The translations under genes and the position numbers were made by a program. This document shows positions 18,116 to 26,740 of a stretch of DNA of 64,000 nucleotides, in pieces. Numbering within the stretch: position 1 is the first letter of the stretch; every line of letters begins with the position of its first letter. A model generated the notes under the pieces. The model was not told the DNA's origin, searched no databases, and saw only the letters and a list, made by a program, of their open reading frames with translations. The stretch is from NCBI RefSeq assembly GCF_041154455.1, contig NZ_AP028664.1, positions 4,837,001 to 4,901,000 of the forward strand, given 5' to 3'. The stretch comes from Variovorax sp. V213. GTDB taxonomy: Bacteria > Pseudomonadota > Gammaproteobacteria > Burkholderiales > Burkholderiaceae_C.

Positions 18116-18234
18116 GGTTGGATTGTCGCACCCTGATTGCTATCAAAAAGGGAGCTTCATCCAAAGGTGGGACGGGCAGAAAAGCTCTCTTTGGCTCGAT
18201 AGAAATGCCGCGGTCGGCACGAGGCGGCGGGCAT

Positions 18235-18262
18235 AAAAAAGGCGCCGACCAGCGGCGCCTTT
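18235..18262 (-). terminator. Rho-independent terminator, minus strand
   Basis: Stem AAAGGCGCC/GGCGCCTTT with a 7-base loop, ending on the minus strand in six T. On the plus strand it is followed only by TTTC, so it best serves minus-strand transcription coming from above 18262, where no gene is annotated. Confidence 0.7.
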
Positions 18263-18480
18263 CAAGTTCAAGCACGGCTTCTCGAACGGAAGCCTTGAAG
18301 AATTTTTGTTGTAGACCGAATTTGTCTCCTCGGACCCTCGGCAGCACGAGCTTGGCCCGTTCGCGAGTGGGCAGACTTTAGGGGGTGCACCGGCCCAGTG
18401 CATTGGGAATTACCCGCTTTTCCTTACCTTCGAAGGCCTCTTCCCCCACGAAAGTGTTTCGGAGCGTTAACTAGAGATCA
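18235..18480 (-). ncRNA. Candidate structured small RNA (unknown family)
   Basis: A 424-base stretch (18116-18539) between a minus-strand exporter gene and a plus-strand gene holds no convincing ORF. Read on the minus strand it contains several hairpins: TGCAC/GTGCA (18386-18402), GCCC/GGGC (about 18356-18372), GGCTTC/GAAGCC with extended arms (18267-18299), and finally a good terminator (18235-18262). A terminator there has no upstream protein gene on that strand to serve. It does not match 6S, 4.5S, tmRNA or RNase P motifs that I know. The 5' end is a guess. Confidence 0.35.
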
Positions 18481-18539
18481 GCACAATGTGGCACGACTTG
18501 TGCACGCGAGGGGGTGAGCCATTCATGGAGGACCGCGCG

Positions 18540-18839
18540 ATGTCCATGTCCGAAAGCGAACGCATTGCCCTGGCCGCGCGCCTTCACGTGGCCCTGCGGC
18601 GAAAGCATGGGCGCGTGACCGACACCGAATGGATGGCCACCAACGCCGAGTACGCCGCGGAGATCGTGCGCATGACCCGCGCACATGCCGCCGAGACCAA
18701 GGACGAGGATCTCTACCTGCTCGCCACCCGCCTCGAGCAGGCCATGGAGCCGCTGGCGCGCGCCGCACGGCTGGCGGCGCGTGCGCCCGACGGCAATCCG
18801 CCGAACCCGCTGTCGCGCTACTTGAACGGGCTGCGCTGA
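18540..18839 (+). CDS. Hypothetical protein, 99 residues
   Basis: I do not recognise a family. The start at 18540 is preceded by GGAGG with an 8-base gap; an alternative start at 18525 would add five residues. The protein looks soluble and largely helical (RIALAARLHVALRRKHGRV, then a charged helix with AAETKDEDLYLLATRLEQAM, and a short C-terminal NPLSRYLNGLR). There is no signal peptide or membrane segment. It looks like a real gene because of codon use similar to its neighbours and the good ribosome site. It converges with the ThDP enzyme gene, whose stop lies 10 bases beyond its own. Confidence 0.65.
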   Translation: MSMSESERIALAARLHVALRRKHGRVTDTEWMATNAEYAAEIVRMTRAHAAETKDEDLYLLATRLEQAMEPLARAARLAARAPDGNPPNPLSRYLNGLR

Positions 18840-18849
18840 TTCCTGCTTT

Positions 18850-20523
18850 TCAGCCGGCAGCGAGAGCGGCCTTGCGGATCGACTGCAGCGTGCTGCCCGG
18901 CGTGATGGCTTCCGGGTCGAGCAGGCAGTGCAGTATCGCGGGCTTGCCGCTGGCACGCGCCCGCGCCAGCGCGGGGCGGAACTCCTCGGTGCGGGCCACG
19001 CGCTCGCCATGGCCGCCGAACACCTCGGCATAGCCGCGGAAGTCGGGGTTCTTGAGTTGCGTGGCGCTCACGCGGCCGGGGTAGTGCTTTTCCTGGTGCA
19101 TGCGGATGGTGCCGTACATGGCGTTGTCGAGCAGCACCACGATGATCGCAAGCCCGTACTGCACGGCAGTGGCGAACTCCTGGCCATGCATCATGAAGTC
19201 GCCGTCGCCCGCGAACACCACCACCTCGCGCTGCGGCCACAGCCGCTTGGCGCCCACGCCGGCCGGCAGGCCATAGCCCATCGATCCGCTGGTGGGCGCC
19301 AGCTGGCTCGCAAACGCGCGGAACGGCCAGAAACGGTGCACCCAGGTCGCGAAATTGCCCGCGCCGTTGCAGAAGATGGTGTTGGCCGGCAGCACCTCGC
19401 GCAGGTGCTGCATGACTTCGCCCATCTGCAGCGGGCCGGGGATGCGGATGGGGGCGGGGTCGCTCCAGCGCAGGAAGTCCTCGCGCGCGGTCTTCGTCTC
19501 GGCCTGCCACACGGGTGTCGAAGCCGGGCGCAGCGCGCACACGGCTTCGGCGAACGCCTGCGGGGTGGCGTGGATGCCCTGCGCCGGGCGGTAGAGCTTG
19601 CCGAGTTCGTCCGCATCGGCATGCACATGCACCAGCGCCTGCTTCGGCTGCGGGATGGCGAGCAATTCATAGCCCTGCGACGGCACCTCGGACAGGCGAC
19701 CGCCCACCAGCAGCACCAGGTCGGCATTGCGGATGCGTTCGAGCATGCGCGGATTCGCGCCCAGGCCCAGGTCACCCGCGTAGCACGGGTGCTCAGCCGA
19801 CAGCAGCATCTGGCGCCGGAACGAGCAGTACACCGGGAGCGAAAAGGCCTCGGCGAAACCCGCGAACTGCCGGGTCGCGACCTCGGACCAGCGGCTGCCG
19901 CCCAGGATGACCACGGGCCGCTGCGCCTGCGACAAGCGCTGCTGCAGCTCGGCGATCTGCGCCGCGCCGGGATGGGTTTCGACCACCGCGTAAGGCTGCG
20001 CATCGGCCACCGTGGCGGCTTCGGTCAGCATGTCTTCGGGCAGCGCGATCACCACCGGCCCCGGCCGGCCCGAGGTGGCGACGTGGAAGGCGCGCGACAC
20101 CAGCTCGGGCACGCGCGCCGGGTCGTCGATCTGCACCACCCACTTGGCCATGGTGCCGAAGACCGCGCCGTAGTCCAGCTCCTGGAAGGCTTCGCGGCCC
20201 AGCGCCTCGCGCGCGACCTGGCCCACGAAGAGCAGGAGCGGCGTCGAATCCTGGTGCGCGATGTGCACGCCGGCCGCCGCGTTGGTGGCACCCGGTCCGC
20301 GCGTGACGAAGCACACGCCGGGCTTGCCGGTGAGCTTGCCTTGCGCCTCGGCCATCATCGTGGCGCCGCCTTCCTGGCGGCACACCGTCACGTCGATGGA
20401 TGCATCGTGCAGCGCGTCGAGCACGGCCAGGAAGCTTTCGCCGGGCACGCAGAAGAGCTGCTCGACGCCGTGGGTGATGAGCTGGTCAACCAGGATCTGG
20501 CCGCCGGTGCGGGGTGAGGTCAT
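18850..20523 (-). CDS. Thiamine diphosphate-dependent enzyme (acetolactate synthase-like)
   Basis: 557 residues with the three-domain layout of the pyruvate oxidase/acetolactate synthase family: an N-terminal pyrimidine-binding domain with catalytic Glu in CVPGESF, a central domain, and a C-terminal diphosphate-binding domain with the motif starting FAGDGDFMMHGQEF and ending LLDNAMYG. Such enzymes decarboxylate or ligate 2-oxo acids. Its position after an aminotransferase and an amino-acid binding protein suggests it processes the 2-oxo acid formed by transamination; this is inference. It is unlikely to be the biosynthetic acetolactate synthase, as no ilvN-like small subunit is adjacent. The start at 20523 gives MTSPRTGGQILVDQL; the frame continues upstream into the next gene. 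Confidence 0.85.
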   Translation of the reverse strand: MTSPRTGGQILVDQLITHGVEQLFCVPGESFLAVLDALHDASIDVTVCRQEGGATMMAEAQGKLTGKPGVCFVTRGPGATNAAAGVHIAHQDSTPLLLFVGQVAREALGREAFQELDYGAVFGTMAKWVVQIDDPARVPELVSRAFHVATSGRPGPVVIALPEDMLTEAATVADAQPYAVVETHPGAAQIAELQQRLSQAQRPVVILGGSRWSEVATRQFAGFAEAFSLPVYCSFRRQMLLSAEHPCYAGDLGLGANPRMLERIRNADLVLLVGGRLSEVPSQGYELLAIPQPKQALVHVHADADELGKLYRPAQGIHATPQAFAEAVCALRPASTPVWQAETKTAREDFLRWSDPAPIRIPGPLQMGEVMQHLREVLPANTIFCNGAGNFATWVHRFWPFRAFASQLAPTSGSMGYGLPAGVGAKRLWPQREVVVFAGDGDFMMHGQEFATAVQYGLAIIVVLLDNAMYGTIRMHQEKHYPGRVSATQLKNPDFRGYAEVFGGHGERVARTEEFRPALARARASGKPAILHCLLDPEAITPGSTLQSIRKAALAAG

Positions 20524-20576
20524 GCTGTGTCCAATGCAATGAAGGTGTTGGTATTCGCTCCGGGGGACGGAGAAAT

Positions 20577-21821
20577 TCATTCGAGAGCTTGGCATGCCGC
20601 GGCAATGCGTGCACACGCCTCTTCGAGCTGCGCCATCGACGTGGCATACGAAATGCGGAAATACGGCGCCAGCCCGAACACGCTGCCCGGCACCACCGCC
20701 ACTTCGAAATCCTGCAGCAGGTAGTTGCAGAAGTCGCTGTCGGTCTGCAGCAGCTTGCCGCTGCGGGTGCGCCGGCCGAGCACGCCTGCGCAGCTCGCAA
20801 AGGTATAGAAAGCGCCTTCGGGCACGCGGCAATGCAGTCCCGGCGCGCGGTTCAACGCGGCCACCACGAAATCGCGCCGCGCCTGGAAATCGCCCTGCCG
20901 CTCGGCCACGATGTCTTGCGGCCCGGTCAGCGCCTCGATTGCGGCGGCCTGGCTCACCGACGACGGGCACGAGGTCGACTGGCTCTGCACCACCGCCATG
21001 GCCGCGATCAGCGCGCGCGGCCCTGCCCCATAGCCCACGCGCCAGCCGGTCATCGCATAGGCCTTCGACACACCGTTGACGGTGAGCGTGCGGTCGCGCA
21101 GCCGCGGTTCCACGGCCACCGGCGTGGCGAACGCCAGGCCGTCGTAGAGGATGTGTTCGTAGATGTCGTCGGCCAGCACCCACACGGACGGATGCCGCAG
21201 CAGCACCTCGCACAGCGGCCCGAGCTGCGCCACGCTGTAGGCCGCGCCGCTCGGGTTCGACGGCGAGTTCAGGAAGAGCCAGCGCGTGCGCGGCGTGATG
21301 GCCGCCCCGAGCTGTGCGGCATCGAGTCGGAAGCCCTGCGCCTCGCTGCAGGGCACGCTGACCGGCACGCCGCCGCAGATCTGCACGATGTCCGCGTAGG
21401 AGGTCCAGTAGGGCGCAGGCAGGATCACCTCGTCGCCCGGGTTCAGGCTAGCCATCAGCGCATTGAAGATCACCTGCTTGGCGCCCGCGCCCACGCTGAT
21501 CTCGTCGAGTGCGAAGTCCAGCGCGTTGTCGCGCTTGAACTTGAGCTGCACCGCGGCCTTCATGGCCGGGCTGCCGTCGAGCACGGTGTAGCGCGTGTCG
21601 CCGCGTTCCATCGCGCGGGCCGCGGCCGCGCGAATGTGCTCGGGCGTGTCGAAGTCCGGCTCGCCCGCGCCCAGCACGATCACCGGCCGGCCGGCGCGCT
21701 TGAGTGCGTTGGCATGGTCGGTGATGCGCAGGATCTCCGAAACCCCGATGGCGCGCACGCGCTCTGCGGGCTCGAACGCGGAAGCCGAAGGAAGCGCGGA
21801 ATCGAGAACGGCGGATGTCAC
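20577..21821 (-). CDS. Class I/II pyridoxal phosphate-dependent aminotransferase
   Basis: 414 residues, fold type I. The PLP lysine lies in GVSKAYAMTGWRVGY; other signatures are LGAGEPDFDTPEHI, SPSNPSG and the C-terminal PYFRISYATS with the carboxylate-binding Arg. It belongs to the aspartate aminotransferase subgroup I-gamma. The start is GTG at 21821, which overlaps the stop of the binding-protein gene by four bases (GTGA), so translation is coupled. The gap of 53 bases to the ThDP gene keeps it in the same operon. The amino donor probably is the compound imported by the adjacent transporter. Confidence 0.88.
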   Translation of the reverse strand: MTSAVLDSALPSASAFEPAERVRAIGVSEILRITDHANALKRAGRPVIVLGAGEPDFDTPEHIRAAAARAMERGDTRYTVLDGSPAMKAAVQLKFKRDNALDFALDEISVGAGAKQVIFNALMASLNPGDEVILPAPYWTSYADIVQICGGVPVSVPCSEAQGFRLDAAQLGAAITPRTRWLFLNSPSNPSGAAYSVAQLGPLCEVLLRHPSVWVLADDIYEHILYDGLAFATPVAVEPRLRDRTLTVNGVSKAYAMTGWRVGYGAGPRALIAAMAVVQSQSTSCPSSVSQAAAIEALTGPQDIVAERQGDFQARRDFVVAALNRAPGLHCRVPEGAFYTFASCAGVLGRRTRSGKLLQTDSDFCNYLLQDFEVAVVPGSVFGLAPYFRISYATSMAQLEEACARIAAACQALE

Positions 21822-22720
21822 TTCGCGTAGGCCTCCAGCGGCTTGTCGTTGGGCTCGGCGATGAGCTGCTTCAGCGCCGCACTCATCGGCAGGTTGAGGC
21901 TGGTGTTCTTCGGCGGAATCGGCGCGACGAACCACTTGGTGTAGATCTTCTCGAGCTCGCCGCTCTTCATGAGGCGGCGCAGCGCATCGTCCACCGCGGC
22001 CTTGAAGGCCGGGTCGTCCTTGCGGAACAGCAGCGCGATCGGCTCGGAGCCCAGCGCATCGCCGACGATGCGGTAGGCCGCCGGGTTCTTCGCATTGGCG
22101 ATGATGCCGGCCAGCAGGTTGTCGTCGAGCACGAAGGCATCGGCGCGGCCCGACTCCATCAAGAGGAAGCTCTCGAGGTGGTCCTTGCCGAGCATCGTGG
22201 TGATGGTGGTGTTCTGCGCGCGCTCGCGCTTGCGCAGCAGCTGCACGGCGGTGGTGCCGGTGGAGGCCGACACGGTGCGGCCCGCCAGCTGGTCGAGCGA
22301 GCTGATGCCAGAGTCGACGCGCGTGGCCATGCGCACCTCGCTCACATAGGTGGTGAGCGCAAACGCCACCTGCTGCTGGCGCGCGGTGTTGTTGGTGGTG
22401 GGGCCGCAGCCGATGTCGAGCGTGCCGTTCTGCACCAGCGGAATGGTGTTCTGCGCCGTCACGGCCATGTATTCGAGCCTGGCCGAAGGTGCGATGTCCT
22501 TCAGCACGCGCTCGCAAAGCTCGACGTGGTAGCCCACGTATTTGTCGTTCGCGCCCAGCATGTAGGCCATGGGCGGCGAGGCCTCGCGCACGCCGAGCAC
22601 GGCCTTGCCGCTGCTCTTGATCTTGTCGAGCGTGCCGCCGGCCGGGGCCTGCTGCGCGGCGGCGCCGAATGCGAGCGCGATCAGCGCTGTGGCGGCGAGA
22701 GTCTTCAATGGCGTCTTCAC
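21818..22720 (-). CDS. Amino-acid-type ABC transporter substrate-binding protein
   Basis: 300 residues when started at GTG 22720, which has AGGAGA eight bases upstream and gives a clean signal peptide (KTPLKTLAATALIALAFGAAA). A longer frame to 22753 would put a charged stretch before it. The mature part looks like a family 3 solute-binding protein: LDKIKSSGKAVLGVREASPPM, a VGYHVELC segment and GRTVSASTGTTAV. It delivers a polar amino acid or analogue to an ABC permease, but no matching permease or ATPase gene is adjacent on this strand. The mature part keeps a normal length. Confidence 0.85.
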   Translation of the reverse strand: MKTPLKTLAATALIALAFGAAAQQAPAGGTLDKIKSSGKAVLGVREASPPMAYMLGANDKYVGYHVELCERVLKDIAPSARLEYMAVTAQNTIPLVQNGTLDIGCGPTTNNTARQQQVAFALTTYVSEVRMATRVDSGISSLDQLAGRTVSASTGTTAVQLLRKRERAQNTTITTMLGKDHLESFLLMESGRADAFVLDDNLLAGIIANAKNPAAYRIVGDALGSEPIALLFRKDDPAFKAAVDDALRRLMKSGELEKIYTKWFVAPIPPKNTSLNLPMSAALKQLIAEPNDKPLEAYAK

Positions 22721-22817
22721 GTTCTCTGTCTCCTGGTTGTTTTTCCTGGGCACGCACGGCCGCCGCCCTGCCGCCGCAGCGGAATGCCGCGCGGCAAGAA
22801 CAGAGGGCCGGAGTCGA

Positions 22818-24356
22818 TCAGTCGTTGATCTCGAAGGTCACGCCTTGCGCGAGCGGCAACGCGGTCGAGTAGTTGATGGTGTTGGTGGCGCGGCGCATGT
22901 ACGCCTTCCAGCTGTCGGAGCCGGCTTCGCGACCGCCGCCGGTTTCCTTCTCGCCACCGAAGGCGCCGCCGATCTCGGCGCCGCTCGGGCCGATGTTGAC
23001 GTTGGCAATGCCGCAGTCGGAGCCGGCGCTCGACAGGAAGCGCTCGGCCTCGCGCACGTTGAGCGTGAAGATCGACGACGACAGGCCCGCGCCCACCGCG
23101 TTGTGCCATTCGATGGCGTCGTCGAGCGCGCTGTAGCGCACCACATAGAGAATGGGCGCGAAGGTCTCGCGCAGCACCGGGCCCTCATGCGACTTCAGCT
23201 CGACCAGCGCCGGACGCACGTAATAGGCGTCTTTCGTGCCGATGCCATCGACGCGCTGGCCGCCATGCACCGTGGCGCCGATCTCGCGGCTTTCGCCCAG
23301 CGCCTTCTGCATGCCGTCGAAGGCGGCGCGGTCGATCAGCGGCCCCACCAGCGTGCCGGCCTCGCGCGGATCGCCCACCTGCACGTTGCCGTACACCTTG
23401 GCAAGCTTGGGCACCAGCGCGTCGTACACGCTGTCGTGCACGAAGAGCCGGCGCAGCGTGGTGCAGCGCTGGCCGGCCGTACCCATGGCCGAGAACGCGA
23501 TGGCGCGCAGCGTGAGGTCGAGGTCGGCCGAAGGCGTGACGATGGCCGCGTTGTTGCCGCCGAGTTCGAGAATAGCGCGGGCAAAGCGCGCAGCCAGCTT
23601 CGGGCCCACCTGCCGTCCCATCGCGGTGGAGCCGGTGGCCGAAAGAATCGGCACCCGATGGTCGTCGACCAGCACCTCGCCGATGTCGCGCTGGCCCAGC
23701 AGCAGGCCGAGCAGGCCTTCGGGCGCATCGCCGAAACGCGCGATGGCACGCTGCGCAATGGCATGCGTGGCCAGCGCCGTGAGCGGTGTTTTTTCAGACG
23801 GCTTCCACACCACCGAATCGCCGCACACCAGCGCCAGCGCCGCGTTCCACGACCACACGGCCACCGGAAAGTTGAAGGCCGAAATCACGCCGCACACGCC
23901 CAGCGGATGCCAGGTTTCCATCATGCGGTGCTCGGCGCGCTCGGTGGCCAGCGTGAGGCCGTAGAGCTGGCGCGAGAGGCCGACCGCGAAGTCGCAGATG
24001 TCGATCATTTCCTGCACTTCGCCCGCGCCTTCGGACGGGATCTTGCCGGCCTCGAGCGTGACGAGGCGGCCGAGGTCGCTCTTCGCGGCGCGCAGCTCTT
24101 CGCCCAGCAGCCGCACCAGCTCGCCGCGGCGCGGCGCCGGCACGCTGCGCCAGGCCTTGAAGGCCTCGTGCGCCTGGCCGATGGCCGCGGCCGCTTCGGC
24201 GGCGGTGGTTTGCGGCACCTGCGCAATCACCTCGCCGGTGACCGGCGAGCGCACCGTCAGTTCGCCGCCGGTGCAGGCGGAACTCGGAACGCCGAGGCGC
24301 TGCAGCAGCTGCTCGATTTCGGCGGCGACGGAAAGGGAGGATTTGGCTTCTGGCAT
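22818..24356 (-). CDS. ALDH7-family semialdehyde dehydrogenase (piperideine-6-carboxylate dehydrogenase-like)
   Basis: 512 residues. Active-site residues are visible: FNFPVAVWSWN (oxyanion Asn), ELGGNNAAIV (general-base Glu) and GTAGQRCTTLRR (nucleophile Cys). The GQRCTTxRR and ELGGNN sequences are hallmarks of the antiquitin/ALDH7 group, whose bacterial members oxidise aminoadipate semialdehyde (in equilibrium with piperideine-6-carboxylate) in lysine and pipecolate breakdown. It is the first gene of the minus-strand operon with binding protein, aminotransferase and ThDP enzyme. The start at 24356 (MPEAKSS) is preferred over an upstream Met because the added stretch looks unlike protein. Confidence 0.85.
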   Translation of the reverse strand: MPEAKSSLSVAAEIEQLLQRLGVPSSACTGGELTVRSPVTGEVIAQVPQTTAAEAAAAIGQAHEAFKAWRSVPAPRRGELVRLLGEELRAAKSDLGRLVTLEAGKIPSEGAGEVQEMIDICDFAVGLSRQLYGLTLATERAEHRMMETWHPLGVCGVISAFNFPVAVWSWNAALALVCGDSVVWKPSEKTPLTALATHAIAQRAIARFGDAPEGLLGLLLGQRDIGEVLVDDHRVPILSATGSTAMGRQVGPKLAARFARAILELGGNNAAIVTPSADLDLTLRAIAFSAMGTAGQRCTTLRRLFVHDSVYDALVPKLAKVYGNVQVGDPREAGTLVGPLIDRAAFDGMQKALGESREIGATVHGGQRVDGIGTKDAYYVRPALVELKSHEGPVLRETFAPILYVVRYSALDDAIEWHNAVGAGLSSSIFTLNVREAERFLSSAGSDCGIANVNIGPSGAEIGGAFGGEKETGGGREAGSDSWKAYMRRATNTINYSTALPLAQGVTFEIND

Positions 24357-24524
24357 GGGCGCTCCGACGTGGAGAAGAAAGAACCGAATGAAGGGAAATG
24401 GGACGTGGCAACGGGTCAATATCTGCGAATCCCGCGCGCTTGCATAGTGAAAAAACGGAAGGACTTGGTGCATTCCAGGAAGGAACCCAGCCGCCCTTCA
24501 TGCTCGTAGCGCACAAAGACAGGC

Positions 24525-25385
24525 TCAGGTCGAGGGCCCCGGCGCCTCGGGCAAGCTGATGCGCTGCCCCGCCGGCGACCCCGCCAGGCTCTGCGCCGGC
24601 CGCCGCAAGGTCGCATCGAAGGGATTGATCTTCGGCCCGATGGCCGCCGCCTCGCGCTTGAGCAGTTCCACCACCGTGGGCATGCGGTCGGCGTTGAGCC
24701 GGTCGGCAATGGTGCCCACGCTCAGCGCGGCCACGGCGCGGCCTTCGCGGTCGAGGATGGGCACCGCCACGCCGGCCATGCCTTCGAGCAGGCCGGTGTT
24801 GCGCCCCGCGTAGCCGCCCTGGCGCACGCGCTCGATCTCGGTGCGCAGGTAGACCTCGTCGTACACGCCGTACTCCCGCACGCGCGAGAGGTTGAAGCGA
24901 ATCACTTCCTCTCGCTCGGCTTCCGGCAGAAAGGCCAGGATCGCAAGCGCGCCCTGCCCCACGCCCAGCGCAATGCGCCCGCCGATGTCGCCGGTGAACG
25001 AGCGGATCGGGAACGGCCCTTCGCTGCGGTCGAGGCAGATCGCGTCGAAGCCGCTGCGCGCCAGGAGAAAGATGCTGTCGCCCAGGCTCGCGCACAGGCG
25101 CAGCAGCACCGGACGGCAGATGGAGCGCAGGTCGCCGGGGTTGCCGGCGCTGGCCGCGAGCGCGAAGAAATCGATGCTCAGCCGATAGAGCTTGCTGCGC
25201 TCGTCCTGCTCGACCATGCCTTCGGCCATGAGCGACTGCAGCAGCCGGTGCGTGGTGGCTTGCGTGAGGCCCACCGAACGTGCGATCTGGGTCACGCGGC
25301 CGCCCTCGGCCTGCACCGCACCGAGCGCGCGGATCACCGAGAAGACACGCGGCACGCCGCCGCTGGCCGCCGAAGGGGTTTCCAT
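24525..25385 (-). CDS. IclR family transcriptional regulator
   Basis: 286 residues. An N-terminal winged helix (VFSVIRALGAVQAEGGRVTQI, then SVGLTQATTHRLLQSL) is followed by an IclR effector domain with LLARSGFDAICLDRS and GVGQGALAILAF. The start METPSAASG at 25385 is preceded by AGGAGC. It lies between the ALDH7 operon (same strand, downstream) and the divergent ABC/dehydrogenase operon. It therefore most likely controls both, and itself, through the two palindromes at 25429-25475. Confidence 0.9.
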   Translation of the reverse strand: METPSAASGGVPRVFSVIRALGAVQAEGGRVTQIARSVGLTQATTHRLLQSLMAEGMVEQDERSKLYRLSIDFFALAASAGNPGDLRSICRPVLLRLCASLGDSIFLLARSGFDAICLDRSEGPFPIRSFTGDIGGRIALGVGQGALAILAFLPEAEREEVIRFNLSRVREYGVYDEVYLRTEIERVRQGGYAGRNTGLLEGMAGVAVPILDREGRAVAALSVGTIADRLNADRMPTVVELLKREAAAIGPKINPFDATLRRPAQSLAGSPAGQRISLPEAPGPST

Positions 25386-25428
25386 ACCTTGCTCCTGTGG
25401 AATTCTTGAGATCAACCTTGTCAATGAT

Positions 25429-25475
25429 ATTCCATTGAACGGAATAAATTGGAAAAATATTCTGATTAATGGAAT
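25429..25475. promoter_or_regulatory. Tandem palindromes, probable IclR operators
   Basis: ATTCC-N7-GGAAT at 25429-25445 and ATTCT-N7-GGAAT at 25459-25475, both 17 bases, start exactly 30 bases apart (about three helical turns). The surrounding 80 bases are strikingly AT-rich for this genome. The spot lies between the divergent IclR and ABC ATPase genes. IclR proteins commonly bind as tetramers to paired palindromes. Confidence 0.65.
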
Positions 25476-25589
25476 ACCCGAGGCGAACTGGCGTGATCGT
25501 TGCAATAGAGTGAATTGAAAGTTCTCTCTTGTCCATGGCATGCACCAAGGTGCGGCACGCCATTCACGACCGCGCAGAAAGGCTCTTCC

Positions 25590-26660
25590 ATGTCATTCCT
25601 ACGGCTCACCGACGTGACCAAGTTCTACGGCGCCACGCGTGCCGTGTCGGCCATGAACCTCACGGTGGAGAAGGGCGAGTTCGTCTCGCTGCTCGGCCCC
25701 TCGGGCTGCGGCAAGACCACGACGCTGCAGATGATCGCGGGCTTCGAGGCGGTCTCCAGCGGGCGCATCGAGCTTGCGGGCAAGGACATCACGCACGCCA
25801 AGGCCAACACGCGCGGCCTGGGCATCGTGTTCCAGACTTATGCCCTCTTTCCGCACATGACGGTGGCCGACAACGTGAGCTTCGGCCTCGAGATGCGCAA
25901 GATGCCGAAGTCCGAACGCACCGAGCGGGTGAAGCAGGCGCTGGCGCTGGTTCATCTCGAAGCGCACGCCACGCGCTACCCTCGCGAACTCTCGGGCGGC
26001 CAGCGCCAGCGGGTGGCGCTGGCCCGAGCGCTGGTCATCGAGCCGCCGGTGCTGTTGCTGGACGAACCGCTGTCCAACCTCGACGCCAAGCTGCGCGAGG
26101 AAATGCAGTTCGAGCTGCGCCAGATCCAGCGCAAGGTCGGCACCACCACGGTGATGGTCACGCACGACCAGAGCGAGGCCATGTCCATCAGCGACCGCGT
26201 GGTGGTGATGGAAGGCGGCTGCGCCACGCAGATCGACCATCCGCACCGCGTGTACGAGCACCCGAGCACGCGCTTCATCTCCACCTTCGTGGGCAAGGCC
26301 AACCTGCTGAACGCCCGCGTCACGGCCTGCGGCGCGCGCAGCTGCCATGTGGAAGTCGGTTCGCTCACGGTCGAGGTGGGCGACTCCGGCTACAAGTCGG
26401 GCGCGGCGGTGCTGATGAGCGTGCGCCCCGAAAAATTGCAGCTGGTGGAGGCCGGCCGCGGCCGCCTCGACGGCACGGTGCAGGAACGCTTCTTCCTCGG
26501 CAGCCAGTGGCTTTATCGCCTGAGCACGCCCGCCGGCGACCTGACGGTGCTGAGCCCCAACGACGGCCGCGACGCGCTCGACGAAGGCTGCGACGCCGGC
26601 ATCGACTGGCCCGCGCATTGCACGCGGCTGTTGCCGGCCGACGAGGCGGTGGCGGCATGA
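25590..26660 (+). CDS. Polyamine/iron-type ABC transporter ATP-binding protein (PotA-like)
   Basis: 356 residues. Walker A GPSGCGKTTT, Q-loop region VFQTYALFPHM, signature LSGGQRQRVAL, Walker B LLLDEPLSNLD and the switch His in TVMVTHDQSEA. A C-terminal TOBE-like regulatory domain covers roughly the last 100 residues. It powers import with the two permeases downstream and the binding protein at 31263. The stop overlaps an ATG that opens the 84-base junction element leading to the permease gene. The start at 25590 gives MSFLRLTDVTKFYG; upstream extension is not family-like. Confidence 0.92.
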   Translation: MSFLRLTDVTKFYGATRAVSAMNLTVEKGEFVSLLGPSGCGKTTTLQMIAGFEAVSSGRIELAGKDITHAKANTRGLGIVFQTYALFPHMTVADNVSFGLEMRKMPKSERTERVKQALALVHLEAHATRYPRELSGGQRQRVALARALVIEPPVLLLDEPLSNLDAKLREEMQFELRQIQRKVGTTTVMVTHDQSEAMSISDRVVVMEGGCATQIDHPHRVYEHPSTRFISTFVGKANLLNARVTACGARSCHVEVGSLTVEVGDSGYKSGAAVLMSVRPEKLQLVEAGRGRLDGTVQERFFLGSQWLYRLSTPAGDLTVLSPNDGRDALDEGCDAGIDWPAHCTRLLPADEAVAA

Positions 26661-26740
26661 GCGCCGCGCCGGGCCGCCCCAAGCAAGCTCGCTCCCGCTT
26701 GGCGGGAAGGCGCGCAGCGCCAAGGGTGCACCAATGACCG
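26657..26740 (+). repeat. Junction element type 1, copy A (encodes a 26-residue mini-ORF)
   Basis: 84 bases from the ATGA at the end of the ATPase gene to CCAATGACCG at the start of the permease gene. It is about 95% identical (four differences) to 36375-36458, which sits at another ABC gene junction. It holds a short ORF starting MSAAPGRPKQ and ending RAAPRVHQ, which overlaps both flanking genes by ATGA. AAGGG before CACCAATG can serve as ribosome site for the permease. A GGCGC/GCGCC hairpin lies inside. Confidence 0.85.

Noticed and set aside
18143..18403. Minus-strand ORF of 86 codons in the non-coding stretch
   Set aside because: The composition looks random and a terminator overlaps it; a structured RNA is the better reading.
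22818..24509. Long plus-strand frame opposite the ALDH7 gene
   Set aside because: It is His/Arg-rich shadow coding of a high-GC gene; the minus strand carries all ALDH motifs.
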